Assembly: GCA_027486495.1 (NCBI GenBank)
Contig: JAIXOZ010000060.1
Coordinates: forward strand, 1 to 47,231
Reading direction: 5' to 3'
Length of the DNA stretch: 47,231 nt
Origin: Comamonadaceae bacterium
GTDB lineage: Bacteria; Pseudomonadota; Gammaproteobacteria; Burkholderiales; Burkholderiaceae_C
Shown piece after piece: positions 32,790 to 40,694 of the stretch. Under the pieces are notes generated by a model, which worked only from the letters and a program-made list of their open reading frames with translations, had not been told where the DNA came from and did no database searches. The position numbers and the translations under genes were made by a program. Within the stretch, counting starts at the first letter, position 1, and each line of letters begins with the position of its first letter.

Positions 32790-33109
32790 GGGAGAAAAAG
32801 GCGAATTGAGGGGGCAAACGTGGGGCCGTGCAGTCTAGCACGGGTGTTGTGCGTCCTTCTCCTTTAACAGCAGGTGCGCCAGTCCTGATTTGGCTGGCTT
32901 GGCGGGCATCCCACAAGGTCTGAGCCGCGTGATTAAAGGCGCTGGAAAAATAAATTTATAAGTTTATTAATCGATAAAAACTTCATTAAATAGTACACCT
33001 TTTGGCTAGTTTACATAAATGCCACTTGAAGCATCATTGCGACATGGAGTTTCAGATCAATTTGCAGCTCTAAGTTTCTGAATTCATACAAGTTTTTGAG
33101 GAAGTCACC
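32790..33109. other. Intergenic region between divergent serB and ompA-like genes
   Basis: 320 bases without a gene. The first part (to about 32930) is GC-rich like the genome and should hold the serB promoter. From about 32940 to 33100 it is markedly AT-rich (for example AAATAAATTTATAAG at 32946-32960 and TTCATTAAATAG near 32983), consistent with a strong or regulated promoter for the OmpA-family/adhesin pair. No hairpin or convincing RNA gene was seen. Confidence 0.6.
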
Positions 33110-34087
33110 ATGAAAATAGCTAAATCTCAAGATTCCACGGGGTGGGGGTGGGGTCGCCAATTGGGCCAAGCTTTCCTCTGTGGTCTGGTCTTGGCTTGCT
33201 CGGTCCAAAACACCTTCGCTCAAACCACCACCCAGGTCAACATTGACTCGTTCGGTGAGCCTTACACAACGGCACTAGCCGCCCCTACCACCCAAACCCG
33301 GGTCTTTGTTTACCGCAGCAGCCAAGTGCCCAACGCTTCGCCCGTCAACATCTACCTCAACGGCCAATACCACGCTTCCTTGTTGCGTGGGGGGTTCACG
33401 GAGTTTTGCGCCGCGCCAGGTGCCGTGAACATCAAAGCCGCCCTGGACGACGCCTCACGCCTGCATGCCAGCAAGCAGGACCCCGGACAGCGCTTGCAAC
33501 TCAAGGCCGGTCAAACCCTGTTCCTCAAGGTTGACGAGAGCACACCGCCTGCGTTGTCGATCACCAGCGGCACCGAGGCCCAAACCAAGCCTGAAATGAT
33601 GGAGACACGCCGCCAGATCCACACGATTTCACGCGCCAAAGCCGCCCTGAACTGCGCCGAACCCGCCGCTGTTGCGGCCAAACCCGAGCAAAAACCTGCG
33701 GTGCCGCGTGAATACGCCCTCGAAACCGATGCTTTGTTTGAGTTTGGCAAAGCCGAAATCCGCGCCTCGGGCTACAACGCCATCGAAGCGCTGGTGCAAA
33801 GACTGCGCCAAGACTTCTCTTCGGTGGAACGCATCCGGGTGGTCGGCTACACCGACCCTATCGGTTCGCCGGCCTTTAATAAAAAGCTTTCACAAGATCG
33901 CGCTGACGTGGTGGCCCGCCAAATCGCCTCACGCGGTATCCCTCTTGAGCGTGTCATCGAAGCCGAAGGTAGAGGCCCCATTGAGTTGGTCAAAACTGGC
34001 TGTGGCAACACCCCTACACCTGTTAACAAACTCTGCCATGCGCCTAACCGCCGCGTCATGGTTGTCATCACCGGCGCACGCCGCTGA
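33110..34087 (+). CDS. OmpA-family envelope protein with N-terminal extension
   Basis: A 325-residue exported protein. A long leader (about 1-42, Arg/Trp-rich then GQAFLCGLVLACSVQNTFAQ) is followed by a beta-rich domain with RVFVYRSSQVPNASPVNIYL (near 64-83), resembling proteins that modify or anchor surface structures. A C-terminal OmpA domain (about 205-323) has ALFEFGKAEIRASGYNAIEA, VVGYTDPIGSPAFNKKLSQD and PNRRVMVVI for peptidoglycan binding. GAGGA precedes the ATG. It lies 43 bases before the large adhesin gene and probably tethers or helps display it. Confidence 0.85.
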   Translation: MKIAKSQDSTGWGWGRQLGQAFLCGLVLACSVQNTFAQTTTQVNIDSFGEPYTTALAAPTTQTRVFVYRSSQVPNASPVNIYLNGQYHASLLRGGFTEFCAAPGAVNIKAALDDASRLHASKQDPGQRLQLKAGQTLFLKVDESTPPALSITSGTEAQTKPEMMETRRQIHTISRAKAALNCAEPAAVAAKPEQKPAVPREYALETDALFEFGKAEIRASGYNAIEALVQRLRQDFSSVERIRVVGYTDPIGSPAFNKKLSQDRADVVARQIASRGIPLERVIEAEGRGPIELVKTGCGNTPTPVNKLCHAPNRRVMVVITGARR

Positions 34088-34130
34088 GCCTTCGCCCATC
34101 AACCACCCTTTTTTTTGAGTGCCCAACATC

Positions 34131-37100
34131 ATGAGCAAAACATACAAAATCAAAGTCAACCAAGGTGCAGACTCGGCCAAGTTCGTTGACATCCCCCAAG
34201 TCGGCACCTCGGGCAAAGCCCTCACGGTCAAGGCCGTGCCGGGCGGCAAATACCAACTGATGGACGCCAGCACCGGCTTCGCCCCCGAAAACATCCGAGC
34301 CACCCGCTTGGGCAAAGACCTGCAAGTCTTTTTCGAAGGGCGCGGCCAGGCAGATTTGGTCATTGAAGACTATTACGAAGTCACCCCCGAAGGCTTCAAT
34401 GGTTTGATTGGCGAATCCGAATCGGGTCGCTTTTACGAATACATCCCTGAATCGGCCGTGAGCAATACAGCCGTTCCGCTGCTGGCCGATGGCTCCACTC
34501 AAGTGGGCATGGCCCTGGGGGGTGCAGAAATCAACGCCTCCGGCGCTGCCGTAGGCGCATTGGTCGCTGCCGCTGGATTGAATCCGCTGTTGTTGGCCCC
34601 GTTGGCGCTGCTGGGGGCGGCCGCTGGCGGAAGTAGCAGTAGCGCTACGACAGACACAACGCCACCCGTCATCAAATCGGCCAAATTGCATCTGGACGAT
34701 GACACGGGTGCCAAGGACAATGTGACCAGCGACAAAACACCTCGCATCAGTGGTGAAACCGAAGCCAATGCCGACGTGTCCGTTGAGGTGAATGGCAAAA
34801 CCTACACGGGCAAAGCCGATGCCAACGGGATGTTCGTGATCCAAGTGCCGGATGCGGATGCTTTGACGGATGCTCTTTACACGCCCAAAGTAACAGCTAC
34901 GGATGCGGCAAAAAACAAGTCTGCCGTGTTTGATGGAACGCCTTTCAAGGTGGATAGCAGTAGCGATGGCGGTGGCGGTACGAGTGACACCACACCACCC
35001 ATCATCAAATATGCCAAATTGCACATAGACGATGACACGGGTGCCAAGGACAATGTGACCAGCGACAAAACGCCTCGCATCAGCGGTGAAACCGAAGCCA
35101 ATGCCGATGTGTCCGTTGAGGTGAATGGCAAAACCTACACGGGCAAAGCCGATGCCAATGGCCTGTTTGTGATTCAGGTGCCAGATGTGGATGCCTTGAT
35201 GGATGGTACTTACACCTCAAAAGTGACCGCCACGGATGCGGCAAAGAACAAGTCTGTTGTGTTCGATGGCACGCCGTTCAAGGTTGACACCAGCCCGGAC
35301 AAGAATGAACCGGACACGGATCCCAATGCGAGCGCTGTGATTGACATTGAGGGCATCACGGTGGACTCTGGCCAAAACAAGGCCGATTTCTACACAAATG
35401 ACAACCAACTGATTTTCAATGGCACATTGAAAAACTTCACTCAAAACGGAGACTGGGTCAAGCTTGAACTCAAAGATGCCAGTGGTAAGGTGATTGACAC
35501 GGCCTATGTCAAACCTGTAACAAACGGAACAGGCTGGGACTGGAGTTGGGATCGCACTGCCAAAGAGAAACTGGCGGATGGTCAGTATTCATTGTCTGCC
35601 ATGGTGGTCGATGGCGCAGACAATGTGGTCGGCATTGGTAATTCGCGGGTCTCCGATGTTCAGGCCGTCACGATTGACACGGACAAAGACAACAATTTCG
35701 GGCCCAACAAAGCTGAAGACCCCAACAAGTCCAGTACCCTCGATATCTTGACCTTGTCAGAGGACACGGGGTACAGCAGCACCGATTTCATCACCCAGGA
35801 TAGGACCCATGTTTACACGGGCAAAGTGAGTGCTTTCACGAACAATGGTGCGTCTGTTGAATTGACTCTGAAAGATGCCAACGGCAAGGTCATTGCCACT
35901 GAACACGTGACCCCAAAAGAGGTTTCTGGTGTGTGGACATGGTCTTGGGATCAAACCGCCAATGCGCTGCCTGATGGAAAGTACAGCTTACAAGCCAGTT
36001 TGGTCGATAAGGCGGGCAATCCGATCCAGGTGGATAAGCAGGACATTTTTGTTGACAACAGTGCCGGAGAGAACGGAGGGATGATTGATCCCAATGCTTC
36101 GCTCAAGTTGTTGCCGGTTACTTTTTCAGATGACACGGGCTCCAGTCAATCGGATTATTTGACCAACGACCAATTTTTGACATTCAAAGGGGGATTTGAC
36201 AAAAATTTCGTCAACAACGGTGATCGCGTGTTGGTTCAGGTTTTCGGTGCTAACGGTCTGGTCATTTCTTCCAAATATGTTTTGCCATCGGCTAAAAACT
36301 GGGAATTTGAAAATCTCACGAAACTGGGAGCTGACACGCAATCGACCACTTACACGGTCAAATCTGTTTTGGTGGATGCTGCAGGAAACGCTCTCCAGGC
36401 GACAGATCAATCTTTTGTCATTGACCGCTCAGTGTCGATTTTTGACGGTTCTGAAGCCAAAAAAGAGACAGGACTGTGGACTTATTCGACCATCAAGTTT
36501 TCTACGGATGAGCAAGGTTCTTACAAATTCACGGGGGGGACTGGCGTAAAAAACTACACCGGTGGTCTTTTTGACTTGAAAGAACTTGAAGGCAAGACTT
36601 TTGAGATAGGCGCATTCAGCCTTGAGTTCACTGATCGAGCTGGCAATATCTTCATCATCAAAAATGACGATGTGCGGATGGACTTTAGTACAGCCAAAAT
36701 GTCCACTGACAACACAACTCCTTCAGTATTGCCCTTGCCTGGCTTCAATAACAATCAATTGGTAGGCTCCATTGGCAAGTTGACCTTAGACACAACCTCT
36801 ACCAAAGAGTTGGACATGGCATCGTTGTACGATGGCATTTCTGATTTGGGCGATGTGGCAGCCATCAACCATGTGGATCTGACCAAAGGGGATCACACCC
36901 TTGAATTGACCATGGGCGATGTGTTGGATTTGGGTGTCAAAAACAGTTTCTCTAATGCAACGGCCCACCAAGGTCACCTGCAGATGCGCATTGATGGCGA
37001 TGCTGGTGATGAAGTAGTCCTAGACGATTTGGTGGGCACGATCGACCACGATTGGAACGCCAACAATTCAAGGGTCACTTTGGATGGACAGGAATACCGG

Positions 37101-37169
37101 GTATTCACCCATGAAGGCCTTGGCCTGAGTTTGTTTGTTCAGCAAAGTGTCCAGATCAATTTGGTTTAA
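34131..37169 (+). CDS. Large BapA-prefix adhesin with bacterial Ig-like repeats
   Basis: A 1012-residue acidic, Lys/Asp/Thr-rich repeat protein with no signal peptide. The first 135 residues fit the BapA/LapF prefix domain; a hydrophobic Ala-rich stretch (about 150-168) follows. Two near-identical 111-residue Ig-like units (about 175-395), each with SDKTPRISGETEANADVSVE, are followed by three more diverged Ig-like units (about 400-510, 530-640 and 650-765). The C-terminal domain has LQMRIDGDAGDEVVL, a YRVF motif and a final FVQQSVQINLV strand, typical of type I-secreted adhesins. GTG 34119 is an alternative start. No ABC/HlyD/TolC exporter is nearby. A surface adhesion or biofilm role is inference. 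Confidence 0.83.
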   Translation: MSKTYKIKVNQGADSAKFVDIPQVGTSGKALTVKAVPGGKYQLMDASTGFAPENIRATRLGKDLQVFFEGRGQADLVIEDYYEVTPEGFNGLIGESESGRFYEYIPESAVSNTAVPLLADGSTQVGMALGGAEINASGAAVGALVAAAGLNPLLLAPLALLGAAAGGSSSSATTDTTPPVIKSAKLHLDDDTGAKDNVTSDKTPRISGETEANADVSVEVNGKTYTGKADANGMFVIQVPDADALTDALYTPKVTATDAAKNKSAVFDGTPFKVDSSSDGGGGTSDTTPPIIKYAKLHIDDDTGAKDNVTSDKTPRISGETEANADVSVEVNGKTYTGKADANGLFVIQVPDVDALMDGTYTSKVTATDAAKNKSVVFDGTPFKVDTSPDKNEPDTDPNASAVIDIEGITVDSGQNKADFYTNDNQLIFNGTLKNFTQNGDWVKLELKDASGKVIDTAYVKPVTNGTGWDWSWDRTAKEKLADGQYSLSAMVVDGADNVVGIGNSRVSDVQAVTIDTDKDNNFGPNKAEDPNKSSTLDILTLSEDTGYSSTDFITQDRTHVYTGKVSAFTNNGASVELTLKDANGKVIATEHVTPKEVSGVWTWSWDQTANALPDGKYSLQASLVDKAGNPIQVDKQDIFVDNSAGENGGMIDPNASLKLLPVTFSDDTGSSQSDYLTNDQFLTFKGGFDKNFVNNGDRVLVQVFGANGLVISSKYVLPSAKNWEFENLTKLGADTQSTTYTVKSVLVDAAGNALQATDQSFVIDRSVSIFDGSEAKKETGLWTYSTIKFSTDEQGSYKFTGGTGVKNYTGGLFDLKELEGKTFEIGAFSLEFTDRAGNIFIIKNDDVRMDFSTAKMSTDNTTPSVLPLPGFNNNQLVGSIGKLTLDTTSTKELDMASLYDGISDLGDVAAINHVDLTKGDHTLELTMGDVLDLGVKNSFSNATAHQGHLQMRIDGDAGDEVVLDDLVGTIDHDWNANNSRVTLDGQEYRVFTHEGLGLSLFVQQSVQINLV
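34651..35316 (+). repeat. Two tandem 333-bp units within the adhesin gene
   Basis: The stretch beginning GATGACACGGGTGCCAAGGA occurs at 34698 and again at 35031, a spacing of 333 bases (111 codons). Similarity covers essentially the full unit, with runs of over 40 identical bases in the middle. The high nucleotide identity, higher than between the later Ig-like units, points to recent duplication or gene conversion. Confidence 0.9.
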
Positions 37170-37194
37170 ACCTGAACGTACAGTTTTTTTCACA

Positions 37195-37527
37195 GTGACG
37201 TTCAAATACTTGTTGCATTTTGGGGTCGTTGTCTACGGCGCTGTTTTCGGCGGGGCTGCAGCTGCCGACCGCTTGCTCGACTTTTCCATGTTCAACCCAC
37301 CGGAAGCCTCGCAGCGGCGCATTGCGGAGCCGGTGGTCAGTTGGTTGGTGCATCCGCAAGCCAGTGGTTTTTGTCAACAAGCTAACCCCAAGGATGGTTT
37401 TGTCAGCCGTCCTGAGGGTTGTGTTTATTGGCAGATCCAGGCCTCGCGCTGCACCATCGTGACCACGGGGCAAACCACGCACTCGCAATTGGGCCATTTG
37501 TTTGTGCATTGTTTACAGGCCCGCTGA
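37195..37527 (+). CDS. Small exported protein, paralogue of the next gene
   Basis: A 110-residue protein with a weak leader (MTFKYLLHFGVVVYGAVFGG, then AAAADR) and a cysteine-bearing domain: SWLVHPQASGFCQQA, EGCVYWQIQASRCTIVTTGQ, GHLFVHCLQ. It aligns with the downstream lipoprotein (SxR..ACAFWNV...CTVVTP...GHELRHCFEG), so the pair arose by duplication. In this copy the HExxH glutamate is replaced (HLFVH). The start is uncertain: GTG 37195 has no clear ribosome-binding site, and the frame is open back into the adhesin gene. The stop overlaps the next ATG (TGATG). Confidence 0.6.
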   Translation: MTFKYLLHFGVVVYGAVFGGAAAADRLLDFSMFNPPEASQRRIAEPVVSWLVHPQASGFCQQANPKDGFVSRPEGCVYWQIQASRCTIVTTGQTTHSQLGHLFVHCLQAR

Positions 37528-37913
37528 TGTTGTACCTGTCCTTGAGGCGCGCTTGCCAAACCCTGCACCGATGTGTCTGGCGGTTTATGTTGCTTTGTGG
37601 CGTTTTTTTCTTAGCCGCTTGTGAAACGACCACCATGCGTCCACCTCAGGTGGACACGGTGCGCTTTGTGCCCGCGTCTGAATCCCAGCGGGTGATTGCA
37701 CAACCGAAGATCAAATATTTGGTGCGGCAGGATGGGTATGAGTACTGCGCTCGCATCACGGGCATTAAAGTAACGCCCACTTCGCGGCCCATGGCTTGTG
37801 CATTTTGGAACGTGCGCAGAAAGGAGTGCACGGTGGTCACGCCTTTAGTCTCAGGTTACAACTATGTGGGCCACGAACTGCGCCATTGTTTTGAGGGGGC
37901 TTTTCATGATTGA
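37527..37913 (+). CDS. Small lipoprotein with HExxH motif
   Basis: A 128-residue predicted lipoprotein: basic n-region (MLYLSLRRACQTLHRCVWRF), hydrophobic LLCGVFFLAAC with lipobox LAAC near residue 32, then a small domain with four further cysteines. The end reads YVGHELRHCFEGAFHD, containing HELRH, the HExxH signature of zinc metallopeptidases. I do not recognise a named family. It overlaps the preceding paralogue by one base and the following solute-binding gene by 8 bases, so the three form one unit. Peptidase activity is only a possibility; the domain is very small. Confidence 0.7.
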   Translation: MLYLSLRRACQTLHRCVWRFMLLCGVFFLAACETTTMRPPQVDTVRFVPASESQRVIAQPKIKYLVRQDGYEYCARITGIKVTPTSRPMACAFWNVRRKECTVVTPLVSGYNYVGHELRHCFEGAFHD

Positions 37914-38736
37914 TCGGCCCGTTTTTGCAGGTGGTGGTGGCATGACGCGCAGAAATTTTTTGACTGTGCCGCTGGCTTTGTGCGCGTCAACTGCGGTGTT
38001 GCCTGTGTTTGCCCAAACACCCGAACTGGAAGGCGGTGTTTTGCGGGTGGGCGTACTGACCCATTACAAGCCCTTTAGTTTTGTCGATGGCCATTTGACA
38101 GGGTTTGATGTCGATGTGCTCAAGCGCCTTGCGGCTATTTTGAAGTTGGAGTTGCAGATTCAGTCCGATGGGATGGCGGTCTTGCAAAAAAAGCTGGCAG
38201 CAGGTGAGATCGCGGTGATTGCCAACCAGTTGATCACCACTCCGGAAAACCGCCGGCAGTTTGATTTTGTGCGTGCTTATGCGTCCAACCAGTTGGTGTG
38301 TGTGCAGCACGAAGACGATGACCGCGACTTTTTAAGTCTGGACGATTTGGTGGGCAAAAAACTCGGCGTATTGGCCAACACGGGTGTTGAGGATCAAGCG
38401 CGGGGGGCTTTGGGCAAGTCCGTGTTGGCTTACGCTTCGATTGATTTGGCTTTCAAAGCGCTGGCCGAGAAGAAGCTGGATGCCGTGCTGGAAGAGAGTT
38501 TGATCACCGATTACCACATTGAGCGCGATGCATTGCCGATCAAGGTGACTTCGCCTTTAGCGCCGCCTCTTTCTGCGGGCTGGGTGGTGCGCAAGGGCAA
38601 CAAAGCTTTGGCGCAGCATTTGTCAGCGGGGGTGCAAACCTTGTTGCAGGATGGCTCGTTCAAGCCGATTTCGAGCCGCTGGTTTGGCTACGATGTGAGC
38701 CGCCCCAATGTGAGTCACACCTCACTGCCGCGCTGA
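37906..38736 (+). CDS. Tat-exported solute-binding protein, amino-acid type (SBP family 3)
   Basis: A 276-residue periplasmic binding protein. After a short start, MTRRNFLTVPLALCASTAVL (from residue 13) is a twin-arginine leader ending PVFAQ. The mature part has LRVGVLTHYKPFSFVDGHLT, GFDVDVLKRLAAIL and LVGKKLGVLANTGVEDQARG, as in polar amino-acid binding proteins. GAGGGGG lies 7 bases before ATG 37906, deciding this start over ATG 37942. It overlaps the HExxH lipoprotein gene. No ABC permease or ATPase is adjacent. Confidence 0.84.
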   Translation: MIDRPVFAGGGGMTRRNFLTVPLALCASTAVLPVFAQTPELEGGVLRVGVLTHYKPFSFVDGHLTGFDVDVLKRLAAILKLELQIQSDGMAVLQKKLAAGEIAVIANQLITTPENRRQFDFVRAYASNQLVCVQHEDDDRDFLSLDDLVGKKLGVLANTGVEDQARGALGKSVLAYASIDLAFKALAEKKLDAVLEESLITDYHIERDALPIKVTSPLAPPLSAGWVVRKGNKALAQHLSAGVQTLLQDGSFKPISSRWFGYDVSRPNVSHTSLPR

Positions 38737-38821
38737 GGCAAGATCGGCTTGCATCGGCTCCGTGAGTAGTTGCGCTGATCTTTATTTGAGCTTCAGAGTG
38801 ACATGCCCCGTTTTTCTGAGC

Positions 38822-39466
38822 TCATGGTGTTTGAAAGATGTCCAAGATTCGGCTTTCAGCGTCGATGGCCATCACCAGCAACTCGGAAAGTGTTGTGCAC
38901 CCCATCTTCTCCAGCACACGGCTTCGGTGCAACTTCACGGTTGCCGCCGCAGAGCCATTCAAAATGGCAATTTCCTTGTTGCCGTGGCCTTTGATCATCC
39001 AGCGGCAAATTTCTCGTTCTTTTTCTGTGAGGCCCATGAAAAGCTCTTCCACTTTCCTGGTATTGGTGCGTTGAGTGAGCTGAAGTTTGTCTTTTTTCAG
39101 GGCCAGATCAATGGCTTCAACCAGTGTGTTTAGCCGAAAGGGTTTGAGTAAAAAGTCATCCGCACCATTTTTTAAAGCTTGGATGATTTCTGTTGGCTGA
39201 CTTTCGCCCGATATGAAAATAATCGGCGTTTCTCGACCTTCTTGGCGCAATTCTTTTTGCAGGCTCAAGCCGTTTTGCTCTGGCATGTGAAGATCGAGCA
39301 AAATGACCGCAGGCGAGATGGGAAGGGCGTTTCGCAAAAAGGCGGCTGGACTTTCGAAGCTCTGTATGGAGTAGTGCATGGAGCTGAGACTGAACGAAAG
39401 ACTTCTGCGAATGGATGGGTCGTCATCAATCAAATAGATGTGGCCGTGAAAGTCGTCAAAATTCAT
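38822..39466 (-). CDS. Two-component response regulator, FixJ/NarL type
   Basis: A 214-residue DNA-binding regulator. The receiver domain (about 8-125) has the acidic pocket YLIDDDPSIRR, phospho-acceptor Asp in VILLDLHMPEQNG near 55-67, IFISGES and the lysine in FLLKPFR. A LuxR-type helix-turn-helix (about 143-205) follows: LTEKEREICRWMIKGHGNKE, ATVKLHRSRVLEKMG. No histidine kinase gene is next to it. Its stop faces the solute-binding gene and its target is unknown. Confidence 0.9.
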   Translation of the reverse strand: MNFDDFHGHIYLIDDDPSIRRSLSFSLSSMHYSIQSFESPAAFLRNALPISPAVILLDLHMPEQNGLSLQKELRQEGRETPIIFISGESQPTEIIQALKNGADDFLLKPFRLNTLVEAIDLALKKDKLQLTQRTNTRKVEELFMGLTEKEREICRWMIKGHGNKEIAILNGSAAATVKLHRSRVLEKMGCTTLSELLVMAIDAESRILDIFQTP

Positions 39467-39628
39467 GCATTCACCCAGTGGCGATGTCGATTAAAGTTTT
39501 GTATTTTATCTGGCTGATGGTGGACGCAGGGGTAAAGTGAAAATCCAAGTTTTGGCGTTAGCCTGACAGGGGCGCTGGTCCGTGTTAGCCCACCTGTGTT
39601 TAGCGCTAATGCACCGGGTGTGCGACCT

Positions 39629-40540
39629 TCAAGGCGGGCTGAGCCACTGCACCGCCATCTCGGTCAGCAGAGCCAGTGTGGCCTGCTGGGTGAGGGTGCT
39701 GGGGCGCTGCGCGCTGATGGCGGTGGTCAGCTGGATGTGCAGGGCAGGCTGCTTCAAGGGCCGCACCGAAAACGCCGAAGGCCGCACCGAACGCATGACG
39801 GCGTTGCGCGGCAAGATGGCGTAGCCTGCGCCGTCGGCCACCAAGTCCAGGATGGCGCTCACGCCGTCGATCTCCAGCGCAATGAGGGGGCGGCAGCCGA
39901 TGGCGGCCATTTCAGACTCCACATGCATGCGGATGGCGTTCGGGCGGGTGGGAATCACCAAGGGCAGGGCGGCGACATCTTGGAGGCTGATGGCGGGTGG
40001 TGGCGGGTCTTCTTGCAAGCCCGGTGGGCGGGGCTGAACCAGCAGCAACTCTTCTTGCACCAGGGGGGTGTGCTCGATGCCTGGCATGGGGCTCGGGTTG
40101 TAGAGCACGGCGATGTCCAGGCGGCCGTTTTGCAGGTTTTCCTGCATGGCAGTCGACAAGCCTTCGCTGATGGACAGCTGGGCATCGGGCATCTTGAGGC
40201 GAAATGCGCGGGTCAAGGGCACCGTCAGCACCCGCGCCACGCTGGGCGGCAAGCCCAAAGCCACGCGGCCCGTCAGGCCCGTGCGCACCCGTCCCAGCTC
40301 TTCTCGCGCCCGCTCCACTTGGTGCAGGATGCCCCGCCCGTGCTCCAGCAGCAGCAGTCCGGCCTGGGTGGGGGTGGCACCGCGCCCGTTGCGCACCAGC
40401 AGGTTTTGCCGCAGCTCGACTTCGAGCAGGCGCACCTGGCGGCTGAGCGCGGGCTGGGCCACGTTCAGGGCTTGGGCGGCCCGGGTGAAGCTGCCCAGTT
40501 CGGCCACGCGCACAAAATATTCGAGCTGTTTGAGGTCCAT
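39629..40540 (-). CDS. LysR-family regulator of the protocatechuate operon
   Basis: A 303-residue LysR regulator. The winged helix-turn-helix is MDLKQLEYFVRVAELGSFTR...AAQALNVAQPALSRQVRLLE (residues 1-42), and the effector-binding domain follows (about 90-295). It diverges from ligJ with 154 bases between starts, the usual arrangement for a LysR controlling an aromatic-acid operon; in Comamonas the equivalent is PmdR. An imperfect inverted repeat CATACCC-N7-GGTTATG at 40579-40599 may be its site. The inducer is probably a pathway intermediate or protocatechuate. Confidence 0.88.
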   Translation of the reverse strand: MDLKQLEYFVRVAELGSFTRAAQALNVAQPALSRQVRLLEVELRQNLLVRNGRGATPTQAGLLLLEHGRGILHQVERAREELGRVRTGLTGRVALGLPPSVARVLTVPLTRAFRLKMPDAQLSISEGLSTAMQENLQNGRLDIAVLYNPSPMPGIEHTPLVQEELLLVQPRPPGLQEDPPPPAISLQDVAALPLVIPTRPNAIRMHVESEMAAIGCRPLIALEIDGVSAILDLVADGAGYAILPRNAVMRSVRPSAFSVRPLKQPALHIQLTTAISAQRPSTLTQQATLALLTEMAVQWLSPP

Positions 40541-40578
40541 GGGGATTTGTGGGTGGCTTTGAGGTGGACTGATTTTGT

Positions 40579-40599
40579 CATACCCAGGCGGTGGTTATG
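40579..40599. promoter_or_regulatory. Candidate LysR-regulator operator
   Basis: CATACCC (40579-40585) and GGTTATG (40593-40599) form an inverted repeat with one mismatch, containing the AT..N11..AT arrangement expected of LysR sites. It lies 39 bases upstream of the regulator's start and about 96 bases upstream of ligJ. The evidence is pattern only. Confidence 0.4.
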
Positions 40600-40694
40600 C
40601 CTATTTGTTCTAGCTGGTAGATGTGCCTGGGGCTGGGCGTTGGCGGGGTGAACCTGCACAATCTGCGCAAACCCTTGTTTCATCAGGATTGCCC

